DNA of 64,000 bases from contig NZ_PVNO01000025.1 of the NCBI RefSeq assembly GCF_002993325.1, positions 434,001 to 498,000 of the forward strand, given 5' to 3'. Origin of the DNA: Alteromonas gracilis (GTDB lineage: Bacteria > Pseudomonadota > Gammaproteobacteria > Enterobacterales > Alteromonadaceae). A program made the translations under genes and the position numbers. Of this stretch, positions 43,890 through 54,341 are shown piece after piece (position 1 is the first letter of the stretch; each line of letters starts with the position of its first letter). The notes beneath the pieces were generated by a model. It saw nothing but the letters and a program-made list of their open reading frames with translations, was not told the DNA's origin and searched no databases.

Positions 43890-46478
43890 ATGGTCAATAG
43901 TATCACAATTTGGCTAAGCTGTTTTTGCGCTGGCGCAATAAGTGCAGTTTTCTGGCGAGAACTTCCCTCTACACAAAGCATGGCGGTAATGCTTGCCTCA
44001 CTTGTAGTAACCAGCTCGATTATACTGTTCTATCAAAACCACGGTAGCATTGCTGGGCAAGCAGTGATGGAAGTCCTGCTGTGCTTGGCGATTAATGGTT
44101 TGTTTGTAGGTGTTCTATGGGTGGCGAGTTTAGGGCATTTTTACTATGCTTGGCAACTGCCTCAGCACAAAATTCAACAAGATGTCACAATAGTAGGGCG
44201 CGTTATCTCTGGCGGATGTGTATCAGATGATTTGCTTAACGGGCAAGATTACCATCAATATACTGTAGCTATTCAGTCTGTAGACGGACAAAGTACACGG
44301 GAATTTTTAAATCCTCCATTCTTTAAAGCATTGTTGTTTGCCGGCCTTAAATTTAAGGTTAGGCTCAGCCATTCCCACTATCGCGCTGAAAATCATGGCG
44401 TTACTAGCCATTCATTTACTTTTAGGCGTAGCGACGATGAATCTCTACCCAAAAAAGCAAAGGCATCCTGCTTGCACGATGGAGACGTTTTTACTGCGGT
44501 AGCTAAACTAAAGCCCGCTTATGGCGTTGCGAACCCCGTTGGTTTTAGTCGACAGCAATATTTAGTGAGTCAGTTTATCTATGCAACTGGTTACATTAAG
44601 GCATTACATATAGAAAGGACTTTCCACAAGCACAGCCATCGTAACGAGCTAGCCGATTGGTTGTCGTTTTTGAGTCTTACACATCACTCATGGTGGAGTG
44701 CATTGTTACTTGGTAATAAAACGCACTTTACTCAAAACGACTGGATCCTATTGCAGCGCACAGGAACGGGGCATTTGTTCAGTATTTCGGGTATGCATCT
44801 ATCGATAGTAGCTGGAGTGTGCTTGCTTGTATTCGTTCCATTCATTTTTATCCTAGTGCAAATATTTGAGTTATTACGCACGCTAAGACGCTTTGCTTCG
44901 TTGCAGGTAGTGGGGTTTTACGCATACAAAACACAGCATAAAGGTTGCTTGTTTGGTTTAAAAAATACTGGCCTTAGAGTATGGGTTTTAGTTTGTGTAA
45001 TTGCCGTATGTTACTTATATGCGCTATTAAGTGGTATGGCACTGCCAGTAGTACGCGCTTTACTTCTACTTACACTTGGTTGCCTACTCACGATATTCAA
45101 AGTGGCGTGGAGGTCAGTTAATATTGGCTTGGCCATGCTAGCACTATGCTTACTGCTATTTCCTTTTTCTGTACTAAACGCGAGCTTTTACTTGAGTATT
45201 GGTGCAGTTATTTGCATCTGGTTTTTTATAAACACGCTTAGCATACAGCGAGAACCCTGGTATTTCGCAATAATAAAACTTCAATTAGCGTTGACGGTTA
45301 TCATGATGCCGCTGACGACTATTTGGTTTGGCAATGTGAGCGTTGTATCGCTTGTCGCTAATCTATTAGCGCTGCCCGTTATAACGCTTTTGTTACCGAT
45401 TTGCCTTATTTCGCTACTCATTAGCTATTATTTTAGTACATTTTTTGTTGGTAATTTTGCTGTAGAAGTACTGAAATGGAGTGACTACCTATTCGGCTAT
45501 TTGCTTTCACTCTTGGCTTTTTTGAGTGATCTAGATTTGAGTGCCTTTACGCTATTTATAGACACATCAAGTGCACTTTGTTTTTTAGGCGCTATCATTC
45601 TTTTCTGTTTACCCTACTGGCGATTTAAGCGCCTTTGCATAGTGTTACTCTCGCTACCGTTGGGTACCTCCTTAATCCAATGGTTACCGCCTAATGATGA
45701 GATTTGGGCGCTGCATGTGCTTGATGCAGGGCAGGCCAGTGCCATCACTGTTACCAAAGGTGATAGAGCCATCATCATCGACTCTGGCGCGCAGTTTCGT
45801 GGTATTGCTATGACAGCCACGCAACATCTGTTTCCACTGCTTGAAAATCTTAAAGTGAAGCACGTGGACCATGTTATTCATACCCATAGTGATAATGATC
45901 ATGCCGGCGGTCTAAGTACAGTGATGGCACACCCCATTGCAGGTAATGCCACGTTTTACTCTCCAACCTTTGGCTGCGAAAGAGATACAATGTTTGATTG
46001 GCAGGGGTTAACCATCAGTTTTTTGTGGCCACTAAAAGGCAATGATCAAGATAATAACGCGATGTCGTGTGTTGTCAGAATTGCAGCTCAATCTGGTAGT
46101 GTGCTTATTCCAGGTGATATCGAAAAAGAAAGTGAGTATGCTTTAATTACCAAGGAGTTAGCGGGAGGAACGTCAGCGCTTAATGCGGATATATTGATTG
46201 CGCCACACCACGGAAGTAAGACCTCCTCAACGGATATTTTCATTAAGCATGTGGCACCGAAAGCGGTAATTTATACCCAAGGGTACGAAAATCGATGGAA
46301 GTTCCCAGCGTTAAATGTTGTAGAGCGCTATAAGCAGCACAACGTACAGCAATACCTTACTAGCTCAGAAGGCTATACCCTTGTAACCTTTAGGAAAGGG
46401 AGTTTTGAAGTGAATACGCTACGTGGTGATTTGAAAAAACGATGGTATTTAAAGGGCAAGCCACCGCGACACCTTTAA
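43890..46478 (+). CDS. comEC: DNA internalisation protein ComEC/Rec2
   Basis: 862 residues. An N-terminal membrane part is followed by an OB-like domain (YHQYTVAIQSVDGQ), the Competence domain with many spans (GTGHLFSISGMHLSIVAGVC, ALLSGMALPVVRALLLLTLG) and a C-terminal metallo-beta-lactamase-like domain (HVLDAGQASAITV, HTHSDNDHAGG, IAPHHGSKTSS). It forms the inner-membrane channel for transforming DNA. All domains are present and no frameshift is seen, so uptake should be intact. It starts 107 bases from the divergent DUF2062 gene. Confidence 0.9.
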   Translation: MVNSITIWLSCFCAGAISAVFWRELPSTQSMAVMLASLVVTSSIILFYQNHGSIAGQAVMEVLLCLAINGLFVGVLWVASLGHFYYAWQLPQHKIQQDVTIVGRVISGGCVSDDLLNGQDYHQYTVAIQSVDGQSTREFLNPPFFKALLFAGLKFKVRLSHSHYRAENHGVTSHSFTFRRSDDESLPKKAKASCLHDGDVFTAVAKLKPAYGVANPVGFSRQQYLVSQFIYATGYIKALHIERTFHKHSHRNELADWLSFLSLTHHSWWSALLLGNKTHFTQNDWILLQRTGTGHLFSISGMHLSIVAGVCLLVFVPFIFILVQIFELLRTLRRFASLQVVGFYAYKTQHKGCLFGLKNTGLRVWVLVCVIAVCYLYALLSGMALPVVRALLLLTLGCLLTIFKVAWRSVNIGLAMLALCLLLFPFSVLNASFYLSIGAVICIWFFINTLSIQREPWYFAIIKLQLALTVIMMPLTTIWFGNVSVVSLVANLLALPVITLLLPICLISLLISYYFSTFFVGNFAVEVLKWSDYLFGYLLSLLAFLSDLDLSAFTLFIDTSSALCFLGAIILFCLPYWRFKRLCIVLLSLPLGTSLIQWLPPNDEIWALHVLDAGQASAITVTKGDRAIIIDSGAQFRGIAMTATQHLFPLLENLKVKHVDHVIHTHSDNDHAGGLSTVMAHPIAGNATFYSPTFGCERDTMFDWQGLTISFLWPLKGNDQDNNAMSCVVRIAAQSGSVLIPGDIEKESEYALITKELAGGTSALNADILIAPHHGSKTSSTDIFIKHVAPKAVIYTQGYENRWKFPALNVVERYKQHNVQQYLTSSEGYTLVTFRKGSFEVNTLRGDLKKRWYLKGKPPRHL

Positions 46479-46674
46479 GCTGGTTTCTACGGAATCCACT
46501 GACTGCTGAGCGTAGTTTTGGCAAAACCTTTAAATGAGCTGCAACTGACCACACATTACTCAAGTCGTCGACAGACTAATCAATTTTATCGCTATATTAG
46601 TGAATTAAAGCGAGAACGAGTACAATAGAAAAAACGCGTTTTTGCCAACGTTTTAGACAGGTTAAAATAACTAC

Positions 46675-48423
46675 ATGCAGAAAGCCGACAACTCGGATTA
46701 TCAAATTAAACGTTTTTTACAGTATTTAAAGGCGTACAAAGTTCCATTCGTATTTGCCATTATCGGTATGATTGGCTATTCCGCGGTAGATACGTTTGTA
46801 TTCTCTCAGCTTCAGCCGATGATTGACGAATCTCTTGGGAAAAACGATCACGACTATCTTCGTTTAGCAGCCTTTGCAATTGTACCGCTATTTTTGCTGC
46901 GTGGTGTGTTCAATTTTCTAGGCAGTTATACGCTGAGCTGGATTGGTGCACAAGTTGTGATGCGCATGCGCCAACAGTTGTTTGAAAAATATATTCATTT
47001 ACCGGTGTCTTTTCACGATCATCACGCGGTGGGTGGCTTAATAAGTAAGGTTACGTACGATACCGAGCAAGTGGCTAACGCTTCTGGTAAAGCGCTGCTT
47101 ACTTTAGTGAGAGAGGGGGCGTTAGTAATAGGTCTTCTTTGCGTCATGTTTTATTACTCGTGGCAACTATCGCTAATTTTTCTTCTCATTGGCCCGGTGG
47201 TTGCGATTATCGTGTCTATTGTTAGTAAACGGTTCCGCGTTGTTAGCAAAAATATCCAGCAATCTATGGGAAACCTTACCTCTTCGGTAGAGCAGGCGGT
47301 AAAAGGTCATAAAGTTGTGATCATGTTTGGCGGTCAGGACATAGAGCAAGAGCGCTTTAAACAGAAAAACAACCATAATCGCCAGCAGTCAATGAAGCTG
47401 AACGTCACGTCTATTTTAAGTGTGTCATCTATCCAAGTTATTGCATCCATAGCACTTGCCGTAGTTTTATTCATTGCCAGTACACCAGGCATGTTAGAAA
47501 AGCTTACCGCTGGTGTTTTTATTAATGTCGTGTTCTGTATGGTTATGCTGCTTAAGCCTCTTAAACAATTGACCACTATTAATAATCAATTTCAAAAGGG
47601 AATGGCTGCGTGCGCCAGTATTTTCGAAATCCTCGATGAAGCGGATGAAGAAGACCAAGGTGAAACCAAAATCAAGCGAGCTACGGGCAAAATAGAGTTT
47701 GATGACGTTACCTTTTACTACCCAGGAAAGCAGACGCCAGCATTAACCAATGTAAGCTTCACCGCCAACCCCGGGCAGTCCATTGCACTAGTAGGGCGTT
47801 CAGGAAGCGGGAAATCTACTATATCTTCTTTGCTTACTCGTTTTTATGTTCCGCAAAAAGGGCAAATTCGGCTAGATGATGTTGGGCTTAACGACATCGA
47901 TTTGAAAGACCTGCGCGCTCAGTTTGCAGTGGTATCTCAAAACGTCACTCTGTTTAATGACTCTATCGCTAACAATATAGCTTATGGCGCTCGGCAGAAT
48001 GTTTCGCGCAAAGAGATAGAAAATGCAGCTAAAATTGCGCATGTTGAGGAATTCCTCGCAAACCTTCCTGATGGTTTAGATACTGTTATCGGGGAGAATG
48101 GCCTTATGCTCTCTGGTGGTCAACGTCAGCGCATAGCGATTGCTCGCGCCATACTTGCAGACGCACCTATACTTATCTTAGATGAAGCTACATCAGCCCT
48201 TGATACAGAGTCGGAACGTTTAATCCAAGACGCATTAGAAACATTGCAAAAACGATGCACCAGTATCGTGGTAGCACACCGTTTGTCTACAATTGAAAAT
48301 GCAGATTGCATTATGGTGGTAGAACAAGGTGAGATTATTGAAAAGGGTAAACATGACGCGTTGCTTGAAAAAGGCGGCCATTACGCACAACTTCATGCAC
48401 TGCAGTTTGGTGAGACAAAGTGA
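46675..48423 (+). CDS. msbA: Lipid A export ATP-binding/permease protein MsbA
   Basis: 582 residues, an ABC half-transporter. The membrane domain (1-~320) carries VPFVFAIIGMIGYSAVDTFV and SWIGAQVVMRMRQQLFEKYI. The nucleotide-binding domain has Walker A GRSGSGKST, signature LSGGQRQR and Walker B LILDEATSALD. It flips lipid A-core across the inner membrane as a homodimer. Its stop overlaps the GTG start of lpxK by four bases (GTGA), so the two are co-translated. Confidence 0.94.
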   Translation: MQKADNSDYQIKRFLQYLKAYKVPFVFAIIGMIGYSAVDTFVFSQLQPMIDESLGKNDHDYLRLAAFAIVPLFLLRGVFNFLGSYTLSWIGAQVVMRMRQQLFEKYIHLPVSFHDHHAVGGLISKVTYDTEQVANASGKALLTLVREGALVIGLLCVMFYYSWQLSLIFLLIGPVVAIIVSIVSKRFRVVSKNIQQSMGNLTSSVEQAVKGHKVVIMFGGQDIEQERFKQKNNHNRQQSMKLNVTSILSVSSIQVIASIALAVVLFIASTPGMLEKLTAGVFINVVFCMVMLLKPLKQLTTINNQFQKGMAACASIFEILDEADEEDQGETKIKRATGKIEFDDVTFYYPGKQTPALTNVSFTANPGQSIALVGRSGSGKSTISSLLTRFYVPQKGQIRLDDVGLNDIDLKDLRAQFAVVSQNVTLFNDSIANNIAYGARQNVSRKEIENAAKIAHVEEFLANLPDGLDTVIGENGLMLSGGQRQRIAIARAILADAPILILDEATSALDTESERLIQDALETLQKRCTSIVVAHRLSTIENADCIMVVEQGEIIEKGKHDALLEKGGHYAQLHALQFGETK

Positions 48424-49451
48424 GCCAAAGGCAAAACGCTACCCTTCACGATAAGTGGTATTTTGGTCACGGGTTTGTTTGGGTTTTTGCGCCGCTCGCT
48501 TTGCTTTTTTACTTCGTATCCGCTATTCGACGACTATTATTTAAAATAGGGATTAAAAAAGCATTTAAAGCTAAGGTCCCCGTCATCGTAGTGGGCAATA
48601 TATCTGTTGGCGGCAATGGCAAAACCCCCGTGGTTTTAGCTTTGGCGACTTACTATCAAGCGAGAGGCCTAAAGGTAGGTATTTTAAGTCGCGGCTACGG
48701 CGCTAATTCCCCCGTATACCCAAGATTAGTGAAAGGTGATGACGACGCTTCTGAAGTAGGCGATGAACCCAGATTACTGGCAATCCGCAGTCAGTGTGAT
48801 GTAGTGATTGATCCCATACGGGCGAGGGGAGCTGCCTACTTAACGAGTGAATTAGATTGTGAACTGATAATTTGCGATGATGGATTGCAGCATTATGCGC
48901 TTCATCGAGATGTTGAAATTGTAGTCATGGATGATAGAAAGGTAGGTAGCGGATATTTGCTTCCAATGGGACCGCTTCGAGAAGGCCAATGGAGACTGGG
49001 TACCGTAGATGCTCTTGTTCATAACAGCCGTTCTATGCCAACATTTGATAGTGCAGTATCTCCACAATTTCTTATGACGTTAGTTCCTGGAGACTTCACA
49101 TCAGTTTCTAATAGGATGAAAACCACAACGGTAGAAGAAATTAGAAAGCTTCCCTGTAGTGCAATCGCAGGTATCGGTTCTCCTCAGCGCTTTTTCAGTC
49201 AGCTTAGGGAAATGGGAATTGACTTAACGGTAACCCATCCTTTAGCCGATCATCACGCTATCTCGTCGTCTGACATTCCAGATGGAAGGGTGCTAATGAC
49301 AGAAAAGGATGCAGTAAAAGCCGCACCATTTGCACATAATGAATGTTGGTTTTTGCCTGTTAGTGCGCATTTAGCCCCAGATTTTTTTAACTTAATAAAC
49401 GTGAAACTTGCAAACGCAGGTTTAAATATTCACCAGAACGGACAGGAATAA
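48420..49451 (+). CDS. lpxK: Tetraacyldisaccharide 4'-kinase
   Basis: 343 residues. It phosphorylates the 4' position of the lipid A precursor (lipid IV-A synthesis) at the inner membrane. An N-terminal span ([19 protein letters not shown]) precedes the P-loop [14 protein letters not shown] and the motifs [17 protein letters not shown] and [19 protein letters not shown]. The start is GTG 48420, overlapping the msbA stop. Trm112-like and kdsB genes follow in the same direction. Confidence 0.93.
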   Translation: MSQRQNATLHDKWYFGHGFVWVFAPLALLFYFVSAIRRLLFKIGIKKAFKAKVPVIVVGNISVGGNGKTPVVLALATYYQARGLKVGILSRGYGANSPVYPRLVKGDDDASEVGDEPRLLAIRSQCDVVIDPIRARGAAYLTSELDCELIICDDGLQHYALHRDVEIVVMDDRKVGSGYLLPMGPLREGQWRLGTVDALVHNSRSMPTFDSAVSPQFLMTLVPGDFTSVSNRMKTTTVEEIRKLPCSAIAGIGSPQRFFSQLREMGIDLTVTHPLADHHAISSSDIPDGRVLMTEKDAVKAAPFAHNECWFLPVSAHLAPDFFNLINVKLANAGLNIHQNGQE

Positions 49452-49456
49452 CAACA

Positions 49457-49651
49457 ATGGCGTTCGATAAAAAACTTTTAGAAGTTTTAGCTTGCCCAGT
49501 ATGTAAGGGAAAACTCGTACTAAACGAAGATAGCACCCAGTTAGTGTGTCGGTTTGATAGGTTAGCCTATGAAATTAAAGACGGTATTCCAGTGTTAATA
49601 GAAAGCAAGGCAATATCACTGTCGCTAGACGAAGTAGACGCGACTCGCTGA
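49457..49651 (+). CDS. Trm112-family protein (YcaR-like)
   Basis: 64 residues. The zinc-ribbon-like fold has [14 protein letters not shown], a single CxxC here, then [20 protein letters not shown]. The family is found between lpxK and kdsB in many gammaproteobacteria. In eukaryotes and archaea Trm112 activates methyltransferases, but the bacterial role is unclear. It starts five bases after lpxK. Confidence 0.88.
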   Translation: MAFDKKLLEVLACPVCKGKLVLNEDSTQLVCRFDRLAYEIKDGIPVLIESKAISLSLDEVDATR

Positions 49652-49692
49652 TAACCCGTTTAACTAGTAGACAGTAAGGGCGAAAGAAATAT

Positions 49693-50442
49693 ATGTCATT
49701 TACAGTTGTGATCCCCGCTCGATACGGTTCAAGTCGTTTTCCTGGCAAGCCATTAGCACTTATCGACGGAAAACCCATGATACAACATGTGGTTGAACGT
49801 GCCACAGAAGCGGGTGCTGATAACATCATTGTAGCTACGGATGATGAACGGATTAAAAATGTAGTTCTTGGCTTTGCTCACGTATGCATGACTTCAGTAA
49901 ACCATCAGTCAGGGACTGAGCGTATCGCAGAGGTCGTAGAAAAAGAGAGAATTTCTCCCGACACAATAGTGGTGAACGTTCAGGGAGATGAACCCTTTAT
50001 TCCTGCCCAAAATATTAATCAGGTTGCTACTAACTTAGCGAATGCGCCGCAATGCCACATGGCTACATTGTCGACGCCTATCGCGAGTGTTGAAGATGTA
50101 TTCAATCCCAACATTGTAAAGGTAGTGGTTAATCAAAAAGGAGAGTCGATTTATTTTTCACGCTCGCCAATACCGTTTGAGCGGGATTATATGATGGCTA
50201 ACCCTACGTCTGCTAATACCGCACTTTATAATCGTCATATCGGTATTTACGCCTATCGTGCCAATTACATTAAACAGTACGTTTCATATGTGCCAAGCGC
50301 TCTTGAACAAATTGAGTCACTAGAGCAGCTTCGCGCAATATGGTACGGCGATAAAATCCACTGTGAAGTAGCGTCGGCGCCACCGCCTGTTGGAATTGAT
50401 ACGCCGGAAGATCTAGAACGTCTTTTAAAGACTATAAAATAG
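49693..50442 (+). CDS. kdsB: CMP-Kdo synthetase
   Basis: 249 residues. It couples CTP to Kdo (3-deoxy-manno-octulosonate) for the lipopolysaccharide inner core. The nucleotidyltransferase signature is [20 protein letters not shown], followed by [16 protein letters not shown] and [11 protein letters not shown], and the C-terminal [16 protein letters not shown]. It ends the msbA-lpxK-Trm112-kdsB unit. Confidence 0.95.
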   Translation: MSFTVVIPARYGSSRFPGKPLALIDGKPMIQHVVERATEAGADNIIVATDDERIKNVVLGFAHVCMTSVNHQSGTERIAEVVEKERISPDTIVVNVQGDEPFIPAQNINQVATNLANAPQCHMATLSTPIASVEDVFNPNIVKVVVNQKGESIYFSRSPIPFERDYMMANPTSANTALYNRHIGIYAYRANYIKQYVSYVPSALEQIESLEQLRAIWYGDKIHCEVASAPPPVGIDTPEDLERLLKTIK

Positions 50443-50567
50443 CGAAGTAAACGTGATGATTCGTTTTATCTGGTCTTCGCCAATTGGGTGTAATTGGCTT
50501 ACTCACACGTTTATTTTTAAAATTATAAGACTGATTGAAGCACATAAAAAATAACAAGGGATTCGTT

Positions 50568-51227
50568 ATGAATGTAGTTATTACAGGTGGTAACCGAGGC
50601 ATTGGCCTTGCGCTTACCAAGCAATATAAAGCAAGAGGCGCGAAAGTTTATGCGACGTGCCGTAATAGTTGCGACGAGTTAAACAGTGCCGGCGTTAACA
50701 TTGTCAGTGGTGTCGATGTAGCACGGCCGGAGACGTTGGCTGAAAAACTGGCGCCCTTGATGGACGTAAAAATTGATTTGCTTATCAATAATGCAGGAGT
50801 GCTTGGCCGAGAGAGTATTGATGACTGGGATCCCAACACGATTGATTATCAGTTTCGCGTTAACGCGATGGGACCGTTATTAGTATCTCAAACGCTATTA
50901 CCAGCACTAGCAGAGGATGCAAAAATAGCGTTGATAACAAGTCGAATGGGCTCCATGTCTGATAACGGCTCGGGTGGGTATTATGGCTATCGCATGTCAA
51001 AGGCCGCGTTAAATGCTGCAGGTGTATCGATGGCAAATGATCTTAGGGCGAAGGGAATTGCAGTTGGCATTTTCCACCCAGGATTTGTGCAAACCGAAAT
51101 GGTTAACGGAGCGGGCGACATCGACGCTGATACGTGCGCAGAGCGTTTGGCTAGTCGTATTGATGAGCTTACTGTAGAAAACTCTGGCCGCTTTATTCAC
51201 TCAAACGGTGAAGAATTACCTTGGTAG
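50568..51227 (+). CDS. Short-chain dehydrogenase/reductase
   Basis: 219 residues. The Rossmann motif GGNRGIG, the NNAG motif (LLINNAGVLG), a serine in ALITSRMGS and the catalytic YxxxK (YYGYRMSKAAL) are all present. Members of this short classical-like SDR type reduce small carbonyls with NAD(P)H; the substrate is unknown. ATG 50568 is chosen because CAAGGG precedes it; an in-frame start at 50535 would add an unlike leader. A terminator follows at 51277. Confidence 0.85.
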   Translation: MNVVITGGNRGIGLALTKQYKARGAKVYATCRNSCDELNSAGVNIVSGVDVARPETLAEKLAPLMDVKIDLLINNAGVLGRESIDDWDPNTIDYQFRVNAMGPLLVSQTLLPALAEDAKIALITSRMGSMSDNGSGGYYGYRMSKAALNAAGVSMANDLRAKGIAVGIFHPGFVQTEMVNGAGDIDADTCAERLASRIDELTVENSGRFIHSNGEELPW

Positions 51228-51276
51228 CGTGGCTCAAAATCACCGTTAACTAAAGGTTTACTAAGCCTTAAATGCG

Positions 51277-51317
51277 AAAAACCCTATCGAAAAAAAGTAA
51301 TCGATAGGGTTTTTTTA
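51277..51317. terminator. Terminator between the SDR gene and rimO
   Basis: AAAACCCTATCGA (51278-51290) pairs with TCGATAGGGTTTT (51301-51313), with T's to 51317 and an A-run on the other foot. It can work for the SDR gene and possibly for rimO on the minus strand. Confidence 0.88.
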
Positions 51318-51385
51318 TTGCCAGGTATAACAGCAAGAGTTCTGGTAGCGCATTGATGTAATGTGTGTAACTCTGGATTGATTAT

Positions 51386-52831
51386 TTATTCTGCGGTATC
51401 GCCGTCTTCGTCTTGGTCTTCAGAAAGTACGGCCCACACATCGTGTTCGTTAGCGTGGATGACTTCAGCCCACACTCGATCGCCAGGTTTAACATCGTAA
51501 ACGCCGTTTAGATGAACTAAACCATCCACTTCAGGTGCATCAGCGTAGGTGCGACCAACGGCGCCTTCCGCATCAACGCTGTCGATGACGACTTGATACT
51601 CATTTCCAATTCTCGCTTGTAACCTAGCAGCGCTTATTTCGCCTTGTACTTCCATAAAGCGAGCAAGACGAGCTTGTTTCACCTCTTCTGGTACAGGATC
51701 AGGTAAATCATTTGCGCGAGCGCCTTCCACAGGTGAGTAAGCAAAAGCGCCAACGCGATCAAGTTGTGCTTCACGTAAGAAGTCTAGCAACTCTTCAAAT
51801 TCTTCCTCAGTTTCCCCTGGAAAACCTACTATAAAGGTTGAACGAATTACTAGAGAAGGGCACTGTTCACGCCACTTCTTAACACGCTCAAGCACGCGTT
51901 CAGCACTACCAGGGCGTTTCATCAGTTTCAGGATGCGCTTGTTTGCGTGCTGGAATGGAATATCTAAATAAGGAAGGATTTTACCTTCATTCATCAGTGG
52001 GATCAGGTCGTCGACATGAGGGTAAGGGTAAACGTAGTGAAGACGAACCCAAATCCCCATTTCACCTAACTTTTCGCATAGCTGCTGCATATGAGTTTTA
52101 ACAGGCATGCCATTCCAAAAACCTGTTCTGTGTTTTACATCCACGCCATACGCACTGGTGTCTTGAGATATAACCAGAAGCTCTTTAACTCCAGCATCTT
52201 TTAAGCGCTTCGCTTCATCGAGCACGTTGCCGACAGGGCGGCTAACAAGGTCGCCTCGCATTGAAGGAATAATGCAGAACGTACAGCGGTGATTACAGCC
52301 CTCTGATATTTTCAAATAAGCGTAATGACGAGGGGTTAATTTTACCCCGTGGTCGGGGATGAGGTCTGCGAAAGGATCATGTTGGGGCTTTGGCAAGTGT
52401 TCATGCACTTGCTCTACAACAGTTTCATAAGCATGAGGGCCAGTAATGGCCAGCACGTTTGGATGAAGCTCTCGGATTTCATCCTCTTTCACACCAAGAC
52501 AGCCGGTTACAATAACTTTGCCATTTTCTTTTAGCGCTTCTCCGATGGTGTCTAACGACTCTTCAACTGCTGCATCTATAAATCCGCAAGTGTTAACGAT
52601 AACTAGATCGGCGTCGTTATAGGTAGGAACAACATCATACCCTTCGGTTCGAAGTTGAGTAAGAATACGCTCAGAATCAACCAAGTTCTTAGGGCAACCT
52701 AAGCTAACAAAACCAATTCTGCTGCCAATGCGTTGGTCTGAAGGCTTGTTTTCACTAAGCACTTTCACGGGCGTCTCAAGCGTTGTGGTTTTGTTTACTA
52801 CTTTGTTTGGATCAAACGTTTCTACTGTCAT
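51386..52831 (-). CDS. rimO: Ribosomal protein S12 methylthiotransferase RimO
   Basis: 481 residues. A radical SAM enzyme that adds a methylthio group to Asp89 (E. coli numbering) of ribosomal protein S12. The N-terminal UPF0004 domain has [12 protein letters not shown] and NTCGFI with cluster-binding Cys. The radical SAM motif is CNHRCTFC, and a C-terminal TRAM domain follows. The first ~35 residues (to [13 protein letters not shown]) extend beyond many relatives. It has an acidic C-terminus ([11 protein letters not shown]). AGGTGA lies upstream of ATG 52831. Confidence 0.94.
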   Translation of the reverse strand: MTVETFDPNKVVNKTTTLETPVKVLSENKPSDQRIGSRIGFVSLGCPKNLVDSERILTQLRTEGYDVVPTYNDADLVIVNTCGFIDAAVEESLDTIGEALKENGKVIVTGCLGVKEDEIRELHPNVLAITGPHAYETVVEQVHEHLPKPQHDPFADLIPDHGVKLTPRHYAYLKISEGCNHRCTFCIIPSMRGDLVSRPVGNVLDEAKRLKDAGVKELLVISQDTSAYGVDVKHRTGFWNGMPVKTHMQQLCEKLGEMGIWVRLHYVYPYPHVDDLIPLMNEGKILPYLDIPFQHANKRILKLMKRPGSAERVLERVKKWREQCPSLVIRSTFIVGFPGETEEEFEELLDFLREAQLDRVGAFAYSPVEGARANDLPDPVPEEVKQARLARFMEVQGEISAARLQARIGNEYQVVIDSVDAEGAVGRTYADAPEVDGLVHLNGVYDVKPGDRVWAEVIHANEHDVWAVLSEDQDEDGDTAE

Positions 52832-53165
52832 CTAAAATATCACCTGGCAAATGACTGTCTCTAAAATGGCCGCGGATTATACAGTAACTCGCATTAATAC
52901 GCAGTAGTTTTAAGCGATAAATCGTTGCTAGTTTAATGTAGATGATAAAGCATCAAAACACGAATAGCAGGTTACAAGCGTTGTAGAGTGTTGTGACACG
53001 GTACGAACTTTGAGCAGTACGAACTCTAATAAAAAAGGCGAGATAGAGACAAGCTTTTAGGTTAGACAGCGTATTTGAAAATTAATGTGTTTAAAAAAAT
53101 GAAGTCACCCCCACCTTGAACTTTCCTGAAGAAAAAATTCCCATTAGTTAGAACGCTTACGTTCT
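52832..53165. other. Divergent intergenic region, rimO to DUF2919 gene
   Basis: No ORF is seen. AGAACG (53153-53158) and CGTTCT (53163-53168) form an inverted repeat overlapping the start of the DUF2919 gene. Confidence 0.4.
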
Positions 53166-53669
53166 ATGATGAATAGTAGAGATGACAAAAGTGAACGCAT
53201 GCTAAAACTTCCACTCTCATGTTACGACGAGTCAGGGCGAATACTGCCTCCTCGATGGTTATACGCTGTGTTTATTTTGTTATGCATCGATTGGCTAGCG
53301 TTTATTTTTTCACTGGCGTCTCGAACCCAAACCAGTGAGCTACTCGCTTTTTTCTATCCGCAAAAAGAAAGTTTAGGTATTGGATTAGTCGCGAGCTTAC
53401 CGGTTCTTTTAGCCCTTGTGTTGGTTAGCCAAAGAGATAGGCTGTGGAAAAAAGGGTATACAAGATGGCGCCGCCTAGTCATCCCACTTGCACAGTTTGG
53501 CGTACTGCTTCTACTTAACACACAACTTTATTATGCAATGCACCATCACTGGGGTTTTGAAGCCATTACTGGCGTAAAAATTGTTTTTTATGGCGTTGCG
53601 CTTTACGCTATTTCGAAAAGTCGCCATTTAAGATGGATGATAGAAGATTGGGAAGCGCCTAACCCATGA
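53166..53669 (+). CDS. DUF2919-family membrane protein
   Basis: 167 residues with about four spans. The family stretch LPLSCYDESGRILPPRWLYA at the start of the domain and WLAFIFSLASR support DUF2919 (YfeZ-like). No function is known. The start at 53166 has no evident ribosome site; ATG 53202 (MLKLPLSCYD) is an equally good candidate. Convergent with the next gene at a 30-base gap. Confidence 0.75.
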   Translation: MMNSRDDKSERMLKLPLSCYDESGRILPPRWLYAVFILLCIDWLAFIFSLASRTQTSELLAFFYPQKESLGIGLVASLPVLLALVLVSQRDRLWKKGYTRWRRLVIPLAQFGVLLLLNTQLYYAMHHHWGFEAITGVKIVFYGVALYAISKSRHLRWMIEDWEAPNP

Positions 53670-53699
53670 AGGCGCTGTTTTGGTGTAAGATTTTAGCCA

Positions 53700-54113
53700 C
53701 TAGTGAGTGAATTTGTGATTGGCCAATGCCTTTTCGTAGTAAGCGAAAACGCTTACCTGGCTGTCGTTAACCAAACGTTCATAGCAAATTCCCGCAAATG
53801 CATAGGTATTATCACCGACTTTTAAAAATACGGTTGGCGCTTGAGGATTTGACTGGTCATATATCCATTCGCCGTCTAATTGCGCTTTTAGGATTTCACC
53901 AATATACGCACCAAAGATATTACAGATAGTAAATACTGCCTCATCTTCCAACGCTAAATCGTGATATTTATCTACAAAGCTAAGTAAAACGTCGTCAACT
54001 AGCGCAATACTCTCGGGAGTCTTATCCAGTACAATATTGAACTCATCGGATGCGGTTACTATCGCGTCTTTTGCGCAATCTGACATTAGTTTATTGAGTT
54101 CATCAGGTGACAT
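53700..54113 (-). CDS. Hypothetical soluble protein, 137 aa
   Basis: An acidic, mostly helical protein (MSPDELNKLMSDCAKDAIVT, DKYHDLALEDEAVFTICNIF, then VFLKVGDNTYAFAGICYERL). I do not recognise a named family. ATG 54113 has a strong site (AAGGAGAAT); an earlier start at 54152 is less likely. It forms its own unit, convergent with the DUF2919 gene and 228 bases downstream of tcdA on the same strand. Confidence 0.7.
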   Translation of the reverse strand: MSPDELNKLMSDCAKDAIVTASDEFNIVLDKTPESIALVDDVLLSFVDKYHDLALEDEAVFTICNIFGAYIGEILKAQLDGEWIYDQSNPQAPTVFLKVGDNTYAFAGICYERLVNDSQVSVFAYYEKALANHKFTH

Positions 54114-54341
54114 ATTATTCTCCTTCTCACCGAGAATGGCATTGGCATACATGCCAATATTCTAGTTTTTTTAAAACCCGTGACGGTAGCTTTGTTAAAG
54201 CGTTTTCTGCCAGATTGTTTAACTTAGCGCTAAGTTAAAACTTAGTTTCTGGGTCTAACGAATAAAACACGTTAATTAAAATTATCTGCCGTCAGCACGT
54301 TACTGTTATTTTGCTATTGTGCGTAACTTATCGGCTAAAGT

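Noticed and set aside
50478..50500. GCCAATT/AATTGGC stem after kdsB as a terminator
   Set aside because: No T-run follows and the stem is AT-rich.
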